A stretch of DNA of 64,000 nt. Origin: CAVQCX01 sp963711095. GTDB taxonomy: Bacteria; Pseudomonadota; Gammaproteobacteria; Chromatiales; Chromatiaceae. The notes under the pieces were generated by a model. That model saw only the letters and a program-made list of their open reading frames with translations, did not search any database and was not told the origin of the DNA. Within the stretch, counting starts at the first letter, position 1; the number at the start of each line of letters is the position of its first letter. Made by a program: the position numbers and the translations under genes. The stretch is taken from positions 1-64,000 of the forward strand of contig CAVQCX010000007.1 in the NCBI GenBank assembly GCA_963711095.1, given 5' to 3'. Positions 43,439 through 51,425 of the stretch are shown piece after piece.

Positions 43439-44650
43439 GTGCCCGGTCGGGTCCTGGTCACCGGCCTGGGCGCCATCTCGGCGCTAGGGCGCGGGGTGCC
43501 GGCACTCTGGGAGGGGCTCGCAGCGGGGGTCGACGGCTTTCGCCCGCTACCTGCGCCGCTGGGGCAGCAGCTCAAGGTCAGGGTCGCCGCGCAGATTCCC
43601 GATTATCGACCGGGCGAGCTGTTCGAGCAGCGCGACCTGCCGCTGCTGGACCGCTTTTCCCAGTATGCGATCGTCGCCGCCCGCGAGGCGGTGGCCGATG
43701 CCGGGCTTACGCCGCAGCAGATCACGCGCGCCGCTGCCGTGGTGGGTACCGGATGCGGGGGTAAGGAGACCGACGAAGAGACCTACCTGCGTCTCTACAA
43801 AGAGGGTAGGTCCAGGGCTCATCCCCTGACCATACCCAAGGGCATGCCGAGCGCCGCGGCCAGTCAGGTGAGCATCCAGCTGGGGGTCACCGGACCGGTG
43901 TTCTCGGTGACCAGCGCCTGCGCCTCGGCGGCCCACGCGATTGCCCAGGCGGCGGCCATGCTGCGAGCCGGCCTGGTGGATGTCGCTCTGGCCGGCGGCA
44001 CGGACGCCCCGTTTTCGCTGGGGCTGCTCAAGGCCTGGGAGGCGCTGCGGGTGCTCTCCGACGATGCCTGCCGGCCGTTCTCCGCCGATCGTAACGGCAT
44101 TGTGCTCGGCGAAGGCGCGGGAATGCTGGTGCTGGAGTCCGAGACGCATGCCCGCCGGCGTGGGGCAGCGGTTTACGCCGAGCTCGCCGGATGCGGGATG
44201 TCGGCGGACGCCGGACACATCACCGATCCGTCCGTGGAGGGTGCGGCTCGGGCGATCACGGCGGCCCTGACCGATGCCGGGGTCGCTCCGTCTGAGATCG
44301 ACTACGTCAACGCCCACGGCACCGCTACCCGCGCCAACGACATCGCCGAGACCAGCGCGCTGCATCGCGTGTTCGGGGCCCACGCCGGACAACTGGCGGT
44401 CTCCTCGACCAAGTCCATGCATGGCCATGCGCTGGGTGCCTCCGGTGCCCTGGAGGCGGTGGCGACGGTGTTGGCGCTGAAATGTGCCTTGATCCCCCCG
44501 ACCGCCAACTTCACCCGCCCCGGCGACGGCTGCGACCTGGACTACGTGCCCAACCAGGCCAGGGCGCGACGTCTGCGTGCGGCCATCTCCAATTCATTTG
44601 CCTTCGGGGGGCTGAACGCCGTCCTGGTGGTGCGCGCCTGGGGCGGTTGA
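43439..44650 (+). CDS. FabF/NodE-like beta-ketoacyl-ACP synthase
   Basis: Condensing enzyme of 403 residues with an intact Cys-His-His triad: C161 in TSACASAAHAI, H293 in NAHGTAT and H330 in MHGHALGASG. The family (KAS II, NodE) elongates acyl-ACP with malonyl-ACP. GTG at 43439 follows the ACP stop by one base, so the two are co-translated. Given the neighbours, it may produce or elongate the acyl chain used for the signal, or an aryl-polyene-like lipid; the substrate cannot be told from sequence. Confidence 0.9.
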   Translation: MPGRVLVTGLGAISALGRGVPALWEGLAAGVDGFRPLPAPLGQQLKVRVAAQIPDYRPGELFEQRDLPLLDRFSQYAIVAAREAVADAGLTPQQITRAAAVVGTGCGGKETDEETYLRLYKEGRSRAHPLTIPKGMPSAAASQVSIQLGVTGPVFSVTSACASAAHAIAQAAAMLRAGLVDVALAGGTDAPFSLGLLKAWEALRVLSDDACRPFSADRNGIVLGEGAGMLVLESETHARRRGAAVYAELAGCGMSADAGHITDPSVEGAARAITAALTDAGVAPSEIDYVNAHGTATRANDIAETSALHRVFGAHAGQLAVSSTKSMHGHALGASGALEAVATVLALKCALIPPTANFTRPGDGCDLDYVPNQARARRLRAAISNSFAFGGLNAVLVVRAWGG

Positions 44651-44654
44651 GGTC

Positions 44655-45731
44655 TCAGCCGGACGCAGTGCCGCCCCGCTTGCGAAACAGATAGTGCCCG
44701 TTGCCGTAGATCTGACCCTCGAGCGGCGCGAACAGCACGACCTTGCATAGCGTGAAGTAGTCGTTCCAGTGGCGGATCGCCGCGCTCGACAGGACCCCCT
44801 CGGCCAGACCTTCCATGCCGCCCCAGAAGCGCCGGTGCCATTCGTCGAGCGTTCGCCAGTAATTGAGGCCGTTAAGGTACCAGCTGCCCTCCAGATCAAA
44901 GCCGTGCGCGTGGCGAGGCATCTCGCGGAACGGCCAGATGCGACCCCCGGGGAAATATCTGCCGACCAGGGTATGCCTGGAGTCCATGAACTGGGGGAAC
45001 GCCGGCCGCGACACGATCAGGTGAAGGAAGGTCCGCCCGCCGGGACGCAGCAGCTCGGCGATCTTGCCGAAGGCAGCGGCGAGGTTGCTGACATGCTCGA
45101 ACATGCCGATGGCGAACACGATATCGTAGCTCTTTGCGCCGAGATCCGAGACCGGTATGGTGCCGAAGTCGCCCTCGATGAGGCGTATCGCCTTGGCATT
45201 CAGCGGATGCTTCGCGTCTTCCATGCAGCCGCGGACGTACGCCGCCTGCACCCGGCTGGGCGTGATGCTGGTGATCCTGAGCCCGGGAAAGCGCGCGAGG
45301 AGGTAGGTCTCGAGCGGCCCGAAGCCGCATCCGATGCTGAGCACCCGCTCATCGCCCCGGACGTCGGCGCGCTCGGCGATCAGCCGAAATTTGGCCCCCT
45401 GGGCCTGCTCCAGGCTGCAGGGGCTGGCCCTGATCTCGGCGGGGGACTCGCCGTAGTAGGCCATGGAGTAGGCCTTGAAGCGGCGGTCGAGGAAGGCGTC
45501 GAACAGCTCGATGGACTCGTCGTAGTGCTCGGCCATCAGCTCGTCGGTGCGCTGCCACATGGGGCCCCGGTCGCAGTGGATGCCATAGTCGCAGAGCGGG
45601 GTGTCGGATTCTGTGAGGCCGTGGTACTCGCGGCTGAAATAGCGCGTGAGGCGTTGCTCGTACAGGGTCAGCTCCTCGGACCCATGGGCCCGGATACCTT
45701 GGGCTGCGAGCGTCCCGACGTGGTCAGCCAT
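44655..45731 (-). CDS. Cyclopropane-fatty-acid-synthase-like SAM methyltransferase
   Basis: A 358-residue class I methyltransferase of the CFA synthase family: VLSIGCGFGPLETYLLARFP (SAM site), ITPSRVQAAYV, FAIGMFEHVSN, LLRPGGRTFLHLIVSRP, YFPGGRIWPFREMP and NGLNYWRTLDEW. Typical substrates are cis double bonds in lipids, giving cyclopropane or methyl-branched chains. It is the third gene of the minus-strand operon rpfG - receiver/HPt - methyltransferase. Stops are 5 bp from the convergent ketosynthase. A role in methylating the signal or a membrane lipid is inference. Confidence 0.85.
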   Translation of the reverse strand: MADHVGTLAAQGIRAHGSEELTLYEQRLTRYFSREYHGLTESDTPLCDYGIHCDRGPMWQRTDELMAEHYDESIELFDAFLDRRFKAYSMAYYGESPAEIRASPCSLEQAQGAKFRLIAERADVRGDERVLSIGCGFGPLETYLLARFPGLRITSITPSRVQAAYVRGCMEDAKHPLNAKAIRLIEGDFGTIPVSDLGAKSYDIVFAIGMFEHVSNLAAAFGKIAELLRPGGRTFLHLIVSRPAFPQFMDSRHTLVGRYFPGGRIWPFREMPRHAHGFDLEGSWYLNGLNYWRTLDEWHRRFWGGMEGLAEGVLSSAAIRHWNDYFTLCKVVLFAPLEGQIYGNGHYLFRKRGGTASG

Positions 45732-45750
45732 GCGCGCGCGACAGGGCTGG

Positions 45751-47041
45751 TCAGCCCGGATGCAGGAACAGGCCGTGTCGGTCGAGATAATCGAACAGCG
45801 CCAAGCGGGTGTCGTCCAGGGCCTGGCCGATGCGCGCCAGCAGCTGCTCGCCCTCCCGCTCGAACACCTGCTCCGGCAGATGGGACGCTACCAGGCCGAG
45901 CTCATAGAGCCGCAAGGTGCCCAGGTTTCCGGCACTGTCTTTGAGGGCGTGGCCGAGCTCCAGAAACCGGGGGTAGGCCAGGGGTGAGCCCTGGGCATCG
46001 CGCGCCCTGCCCAACAATGTTTCCACCTCGCTGACCAGCTCGTATACCAGCCCCGACAGGAAGCCGGTCTGGGCCCCCAGCCTGTCAAGCTCCGCCAGCA
46101 TCCGCTCATCGACCAGCGGCAGCCCGCAAGGGTTGTGGACCGGATCGAGCGTGCGGGTCTGCAGCGGCGGGTCGGCAAGGCCCTGGGCGCGGCGGATCAC
46201 CGCCGCGATCGTCTGCACCAAGGCCTGGGCCCGGATCGGTTTCTCGACGATGGCGGCGATCTCCTCACGCCGACAATCCTTGATCGCCGCGGTGCCTGCG
46301 CGCCCAGCCAGCGCGATGAACACGGGCCAGTCCTCGCGCGCCCGGGAAAAATGGAACAGACGTGCCGTCTCGGGGGCGCCGATCCCGGGCAGGTCGAGAT
46401 CTATGAGCACCACGTCAAAGGCATGCCCGTCCAAGGCGTCGAGGGTTTGCTCGCCGTTCTCGACCTCATAGATCCGGTGGCCGCCCCGTTGCAGGGCGAG
46501 GCGGATGATGCGGCGCTGCTCGCTGCTCGGCTCGGCGACCAGAATCTCCAAGGGGGGAGTCGAAGGGCCCAGGGCGGTGTATCGGTCGAGCAGCCGCGCC
46601 ACGCTGTCCCCGCCCCGGCGGGGGCCGTAGATCCTGTGCAGGGCGTCGAACAGCAGGGTCTTGTCCAAGGGGGTGCCGACGATTGCGCTGAACCCTGATT
46701 TGCGCAGGGCCGCCTCGTGGGCGGAGCTGCACGGGCTGGCCCAGGTGCACCAGCAGCGCCGAGTGCAGTGCCTGATCGCTGCGGGCGATCGCCGCAAATT
46801 GCTCGCCGGCCGCGCCCTGGCCGCGAGGGCTGTAGAGCACCAGCTCGATAGGCGCGTCGGACCCCAGCGATGTGCGCAACGCGACCAGGCCTTCCAGCGC
46901 CGTGGCTGCGCCGCGCACATGCAGGCCCCATCCCGAGAGGTGCTCCGAGAGGCGGCTGAGCTCGCGCTCGTCGGCGCAGACCACGAGCGCGTGCCTGCCG
47001 GCCAGCACTACCGTGGTGGGCTCAGGCTTGCGATTGTCCAT
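45751..47041 (-). CDS. Receiver-HPt phosphorelay protein, paralogue of the RpfC C-terminus; one frameshift
   Basis: The order is degenerate receiver (HALVVCADERELSRLSEHLS), receiver (FDVVLIDLDLPGIG with Asp and EKPI with Lys) and HPt (ELGHALKDSAGNLG). It lacks any kinase domain. The junction VGTPLDKTLLFDALHRIYG matches LLDTPLDKAHLFNALHASYA in the RpfC of this locus, so it arose from the same C-terminal module. The frame slips by one base near 46733; both frames join cleanly. The start overlaps rpfG by 20 bp. It could be a phosphate shuttle or sink between sensor and RpfG (inference). Confidence 0.75.
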
Positions 47042-48104
47042 GTCGATCGGATCTGTCTGCCCGCGCTACGTCCGCCAGGTCCGTGGAAATCGCTTCGATG
47101 CGATCCAGGTTCGCCAGGAAGGCATTCACACACTCCGGATCGAACTGACGCCCACGCTCCGCCTGCAGATATTCCAGCACCCGTTCGTGCGGCCATGGCT
47201 CCTTGTAGGGCCGCTGTGAGATCAGCGCGTCGAATACGTCGGCCACCGCCACGATCCTGGCCTCCAGCGGAATGCGATCCCCGGCCAGTCGTTGGGGATA
47301 GCCCGATCCGTCGAAGCGCTCGTGGTGGTGCAGGGCGATGATGGCGCCGGCTTTCAGATAGAAGGACGGGCTGTCGCGCAGGATCTCGTAGCCGATGCGG
47401 GTGTGGGACATCATGATCTGCCACTCTTCCTCGCTCAGACGACCCGGTTTGAGGAGCACCCGGTCGGGTACGCCGATCTTGCCGATGTCGTGCATGGGTG
47501 CCGCGTGCTCCAGGATCTCAGCCTGGTCGCGCTCGAGGCCGAGGGAATCGGCGGTGAGCCGCACGTACCGGGCCATGCGCAGGACGTGGTTGCCGGTGAC
47601 CTGGTCGCGATACTCGCCGGCACGGGCGAGGCGGAACAGCGTCTCCCGCTCGCGCAGCTTCAGCGCCTGCGTGGTCTCGCGGATCTCCGCCTCGAGCCAG
47701 TGCGCGCGGTCGCGAATGATGGACTGCTGGTGGCGCATCTGCAGCAGATTGCGGCACCGGGCGCGGCATTCGTAATGGTCGATGGGCTTGGACAGAAAAT
47801 CGGTGGCCCCGGCCTCAAGGGCCCGGTAGCGCACCGCCTTGTCATCGACGCAGGTAATCACCACCACGGGGACGTCCGCGCAGGCCGGGATCTGGCGGAT
47901 CCATTGAGTGAGCTCCACGCCGTCCATGTGGGGCATCTTGAAATCGGTGAGCACCAGATCGGCGTTGTTGCTGCGCACCCACTCGAGTGCGCCGACGGGG
48001 TCTGCGAAGGACTCCACGCGGATCTCGTCGCTGATTGACCGGATCAGCTCGCCGAGGATCATGCGGCTGACCGATTGGTCGTCGATGATGATGACGTTGG
48101 ACAT
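47022..48104 (-). CDS. rpfG: RpfG-type response regulator with HD-GYP phosphodiesterase domain
   Basis: RpfG degrades cyclic di-GMP when phosphorylated by the DSF sensor. N-terminal receiver MSNVIIIDDQSVSRMILGEL with phospho-acceptor Asp ~54 (LVLTDFKMPHMDG) and SKPIDHYECRAR. The HD-GYP domain shows MHDIGKIGVPDRVLLKPGRL (HD at ~205-206), HHERFDGSGYPQRLAGDRIP and VADVFDAL. Length 360 is like RpfG. Start ATG 48104 is at the first conserved receiver residue. First gene of the three-gene minus-strand operon. Confidence 0.9.
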   Translation of the reverse strand: MSNVIIIDDQSVSRMILGELIRSISDEIRVESFADPVGALEWVRSNNADLVLTDFKMPHMDGVELTQWIRQIPACADVPVVVITCVDDKAVRYRALEAGATDFLSKPIDHYECRARCRNLLQMRHQQSIIRDRAHWLEAEIRETTQALKLRERETLFRLARAGEYRDQVTGNHVLRMARYVRLTADSLGLERDQAEILEHAAPMHDIGKIGVPDRVLLKPGRLSEEEWQIMMSHTRIGYEILRDSPSFYLKAGAIIALHHHERFDGSGYPQRLAGDRIPLEARIVAVADVFDALISQRPYKEPWPHERVLEYLQAERGRQFDPECVNAFLANLDRIEAISTDLADVARADRSDRHGQSQA

Positions 48105-48246
48105 ATGAGGGCGTCCCGCTGGAGCTGGCGGCCGAGTCGCTGGGGCGTGGCTCGGACCGCTCGGTAGATGATAGGCTAGCCGACCCTCGAATTGAAGCGG
48201 CCCCGGTCCTGCTGTGTCCTGGGCGCCCACCCCTCGGGACAGCCCG

Positions 48247-49083
48247 ATGCCACCACAGGCTCTGCTCTTCGATATGGACGGCGTGCTGTACCACGGCGAT
48301 CGGCTGCTGCCGCACGCGCGTGCCTTCGTAGAGGCCGTCCAGGGGCTGCCCCATGCCTATGTCACGAACAATCCCATCCTCTCCCCCGAGGCGGTCGCCG
48401 ACAAGCTGGCGTGCCTGGGGTTGCCCAGGCCTGACCCGCGTTGCGTGCTCACCTCTGCCGAGGCGACAGCGGACTGGCTGGCCCTGGAGCGGCCCGGGTT
48501 TCGCTATTTCGCCGTGGGTGCCCAGGGGCTTCAGCTGGCGCTCGCCGCCCGGGGTGTCGCCGACGCCGAGGCAGCCGACTTTGTCGTGGTCGGGGAGGGC
48601 GAGGGGCTCGATTACGAGTCCCTGAGCATCGGCATCAACCTGATCCTGAAACGCGGTGCCCGGTTGGTGGCCACCAACCCCGATCTCAGCGTGGATGCAA
48701 TGCGCGACGGCGCTCACTGGGTGCTGCCGGGCGGTGGCGCGCTGGTAGCGCCGTTCGCCGCCGCTACGGGCGTGCGTCCTGTGGTCATCGGCAAGCCGGC
48801 GCCGCGACTCTTCCTGATGGCCCTGGAGCGGCTCGGCTGCGCGGCTCGCTCCTGCATCATGGTGGGCGATCGGCCGGATACCGATATCGCCGGTGCCGCG
48901 GCGCTCGGCATGATGACCGCATTGGTGAGGACCGGCCGATTCCGCCGCGGCGAGGCCTGGCCGCCGGGCATCCCGCGTCCGCAATGGGATGTGGACAGCC
49001 TGGGGGCGCTCGCCGTGTCGCTGCAGCGAGCTTGGCCCGGGCTGCTGACGCCCAGCGGCGAGCCCCCTGGCGGTAGCCGTTGA
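48247..49083 (+). CDS. HAD-superfamily sugar/nucleotide phosphatase (NagD-like)
   Basis: Class IIA HAD hydrolase of 278 residues. Motif I is LLFDMDGVLYHG, the cap region contains NNPILSPEAV, motif III/IV is GKPAPRLFLMALERLG and VGDRPDTDIAGAAALGM. The family includes NagD and 4-nitrophenylphosphatases acting on small phosphate esters; the substrate is unknown. It diverges from rpfG. Confidence 0.88.
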   Translation: MPPQALLFDMDGVLYHGDRLLPHARAFVEAVQGLPHAYVTNNPILSPEAVADKLACLGLPRPDPRCVLTSAEATADWLALERPGFRYFAVGAQGLQLALAARGVADAEAADFVVVGEGEGLDYESLSIGINLILKRGARLVATNPDLSVDAMRDGAHWVLPGGGALVAPFAAATGVRPVVIGKPAPRLFLMALERLGCAARSCIMVGDRPDTDIAGAAALGMMTALVRTGRFRRGEAWPPGIPRPQWDVDSLGALAVSLQRAWPGLLTPSGEPPGGSR

Positions 49084-49335
49084 GCGCGGCTTCACGGGAT
49101 GTCGAAACAGGGTCTCGATCGCCGTGCGGCGCGGCGCCAGCCGGGGTCTGCGATGGCCGGTTGCTGCGATGTTCGACGGCATGCCGCGATCGTGACAGGC
49201 AGCCGAAGGCCGGCGTTTTTTCGCAGCCTGATAAACAGCTCCGGCCGCTTTCGGTATCATCCGCGGGGGAGGGCATTCGACCGCTCAGCGGTTAGCGGTC
49301 CCGAGGTCCGTGCCGGGGGGGGGGAGCCGAGCGTC

Positions 49336-50184
49336 GTGAAGTTCACCGTCGATGAGTTCAAGGCCTGGGGAAACCGGCGGGTCACCCTGCTGGGCATGTC
49401 CGGGGTGGGCAAGACCTATCTGTCCACACTGCTGCGCGGGTTCGATTGGTTCCACTATTCGGGCGATTACCGGATCGGCACGCGCTACCTCGACGAGCCG
49501 ATCCTGGACCTGATCAAGCATCAGGCCATGCAGGCGGCTTTTCTGCGCGACCTGTTGCGCCGCGACTGGATCTATATCCGCAACAATATCAAGGTTGACA
49601 ACCTGGGGCCGGTGCTGAGCTTTGTCGGCAAGCTCGGGGATCCGGAGCGCGGCGGGGTGCCCCTTGAGGAGTTCCAGCGACGCCAGGCGATGTACCGGGA
49701 CGCGGAGATCGCCGCCATGTACGACGTGCCCGAGTTTGTGCGCAAGGCGCGCGAGATCTACGGCTACCAGCACTTCGTCAACGACGTGGGAGGCAGCCTT
49801 TGCGAGCTGGAGGAGCCGCGGGTGATCGATCTGCTGGTGCAGGAGACGCTGATTCTGTACATCCAGGTCACCGACCCCGATGAGGAAGAGCAGCTGATCC
49901 GGCGCGCCCAATCTGATCCCAAGCCGCTCTACTACCGCCCGGCGTTCCTGCGCGAGCAGCTGGGCATCTACCTCGCGGAGCAGGGTTTGGGGTATGCCGC
50001 TCAGATGGACCCGGACGCCTTCACCCGCTGGGTGTTTCCGCGCCTGTTCCGCTCCCGGGTCCCCAGGTACGAGGCGATCGCCGGACCGCACGGCTATACA
50101 GTGACCTCGCGCGAGGTCTCGGGCGTGCGCGACGAGCGCGATTTCCTGGGGCTGCTCGAGCGGGCTGTCGCCCGCAAGCCGTAG
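49336..50184 (+). CDS. P-loop ATPase/kinase-like protein adjacent to metA
   Basis: 282 residues with one clear Walker A (LLGMSGVGKTYLSTLL) near the N-terminus, followed by FDWFHYSGDYRIGTRYLDEP, which is reminiscent of small-molecule kinases, and ETLILYIQVTDPDEEEQLIR. I do not recognise a named family. The context, immediately before metA (23 bp apart), suggests a link to methionine synthesis or its regulation. GTG 49336 fits the domain start; longer upstream frames lack a plausible start. Confidence 0.7.
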   Translation: MKFTVDEFKAWGNRRVTLLGMSGVGKTYLSTLLRGFDWFHYSGDYRIGTRYLDEPILDLIKHQAMQAAFLRDLLRRDWIYIRNNIKVDNLGPVLSFVGKLGDPERGGVPLEEFQRRQAMYRDAEIAAMYDVPEFVRKAREIYGYQHFVNDVGGSLCELEEPRVIDLLVQETLILYIQVTDPDEEEQLIRRAQSDPKPLYYRPAFLREQLGIYLAEQGLGYAAQMDPDAFTRWVFPRLFRSRVPRYEAIAGPHGYTVTSREVSGVRDERDFLGLLERAVARKP

Positions 50185-50206
50185 CGTCGAGCTCGGAGTC
50201 AGTGCC

Positions 50207-51298
50207 ATGCCGCTGGTCGCTCACAACGCGTTGCCGACCTTCGAGCGCCTGAGACAGGAGGGCCAGTTCGTTCTGGACCCGGAGCGAGCTGCGCACCAGG
50301 ATGTGCGCGAGCTGCACGTGGGGCTGCTCAACATGATGCCCGACGCCGCGCTCGAGGCCACCGAGCGCCAGTTCTACCGCCTGGTCGGGGAGAGCAACCC
50401 GATCGCTCAGTTCTACATGCACCCGTTTACCCTCGCGCAGCTCAAGCGCGGGCCCTGGGCGTCCGAGCACGTAGGCCGCTTCTACGACAGCTTCGAGCAG
50501 CTGCGCGCGGAGGGGCTCGATGCGCTGATCATTACCGGCGCCAACGTGACCCACCCGGATCTGGCCCAGGAGCCGTTCTGGGGGCCGCTGATCGAGGTCA
50601 TCGACTGGGCCCTGGAGAACGTGACCTCGGTGCTGTGCTCCTGCCTTGCCACCCACGCCGTGCTGCAGTTTCGCTATGGGCAGAAACGGCGCAGTCTCGG
50701 CGTCAAGCGCTGGGGGGTGTTCCCGCACCGGGTGGTGGATCGCGCTCACCCACTGGTCAATGACGTCAACACCAGATTCGATGTGCCCCACTCCCGGTTC
50801 AACGACATCAGCCGCGCCCAGTTCGAGGCAGCGGGTCTGCACGTGCTGGGCGACAGCGCCGAGGCCGGGGTGCACTTGGCCGTGAGCGAGGACCGGTTCC
50901 GCGTGGTGTTTTTCCAGGGCCACCCGGAATATGACACGGTGAGCCTGCTCAAAGAATACAAGCGCGAGGTGATGCGCTTTAGCCGGGGCGAGCGCGAGGA
51001 CTACCCGCCGTTCCCCGATAACTATTTCCGGCCGCGGGCCCGGGCCATACTCGACGAGCATCGGGCGCGTCTGCTGGCCTGGCGGTCGGGGGGCGAGGAC
51101 TTGCCGGAGCTGCCCGAAAAGCTCCTGTCGCCGTTGCTCGACAACACCTGGCACGACACCGCCGAAGCCGTGGTCGGCAACTGGATGGGGCTGGTCTACC
51201 AGGTCACCCATCGCGACCGCAAGCGGCCCTTCATGGAGGGTATTGACCCGACGGACCCGCTCGGTCTGCGCCGCTCCCCCCGCGCCGGTGCCCCCTGA
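50207..51298 (+). CDS. metA: Homoserine O-succinyltransferase (MetA/HTS family)
   Basis: Class I glutamine-amidotransferase-like acyltransferase that activates homoserine for methionine synthesis. LHVGLLNMMPDAALEATERQ and IITGANVTH match MetA. The nucleophile is probably Cys146 in VLCSCLATHAVLQF, and the His/Glu pair lies in FFQGHPEYDT. Length 363 is slightly longer than E. coli MetA. Whether it uses succinyl- or acetyl-CoA cannot be decided. Confidence 0.9.
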   Translation: MPLVAHNALPTFERLRQEGQFVLDPERAAHQDVRELHVGLLNMMPDAALEATERQFYRLVGESNPIAQFYMHPFTLAQLKRGPWASEHVGRFYDSFEQLRAEGLDALIITGANVTHPDLAQEPFWGPLIEVIDWALENVTSVLCSCLATHAVLQFRYGQKRRSLGVKRWGVFPHRVVDRAHPLVNDVNTRFDVPHSRFNDISRAQFEAAGLHVLGDSAEAGVHLAVSEDRFRVVFFQGHPEYDTVSLLKEYKREVMRFSRGEREDYPPFPDNYFRPRARAILDEHRARLLAWRSGGEDLPELPEKLLSPLLDNTWHDTAEAVVGNWMGLVYQVTHRDRKRPFMEGIDPTDPLGLRRSPRAGAP

Positions 51299-51425
51299 GG
51301 TGCAGCAAGTCTGTGCTCCAGCCGATTGGCCGCGGCGGGATCGTTTGGGCTAAGCTGATTCGCAGCGGAGTCAAGCAGGCATCGAGACTGATGCACGGTC
51401 GACACGAGAGGTTGGGAGAACATAC

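Noticed and set aside
48105..48230. 42-residue N-terminal extension of RpfG
   Set aside because: Extra residues are low-complexity and precede the first strand of the receiver domain; the ATG at 48104 fits the family.
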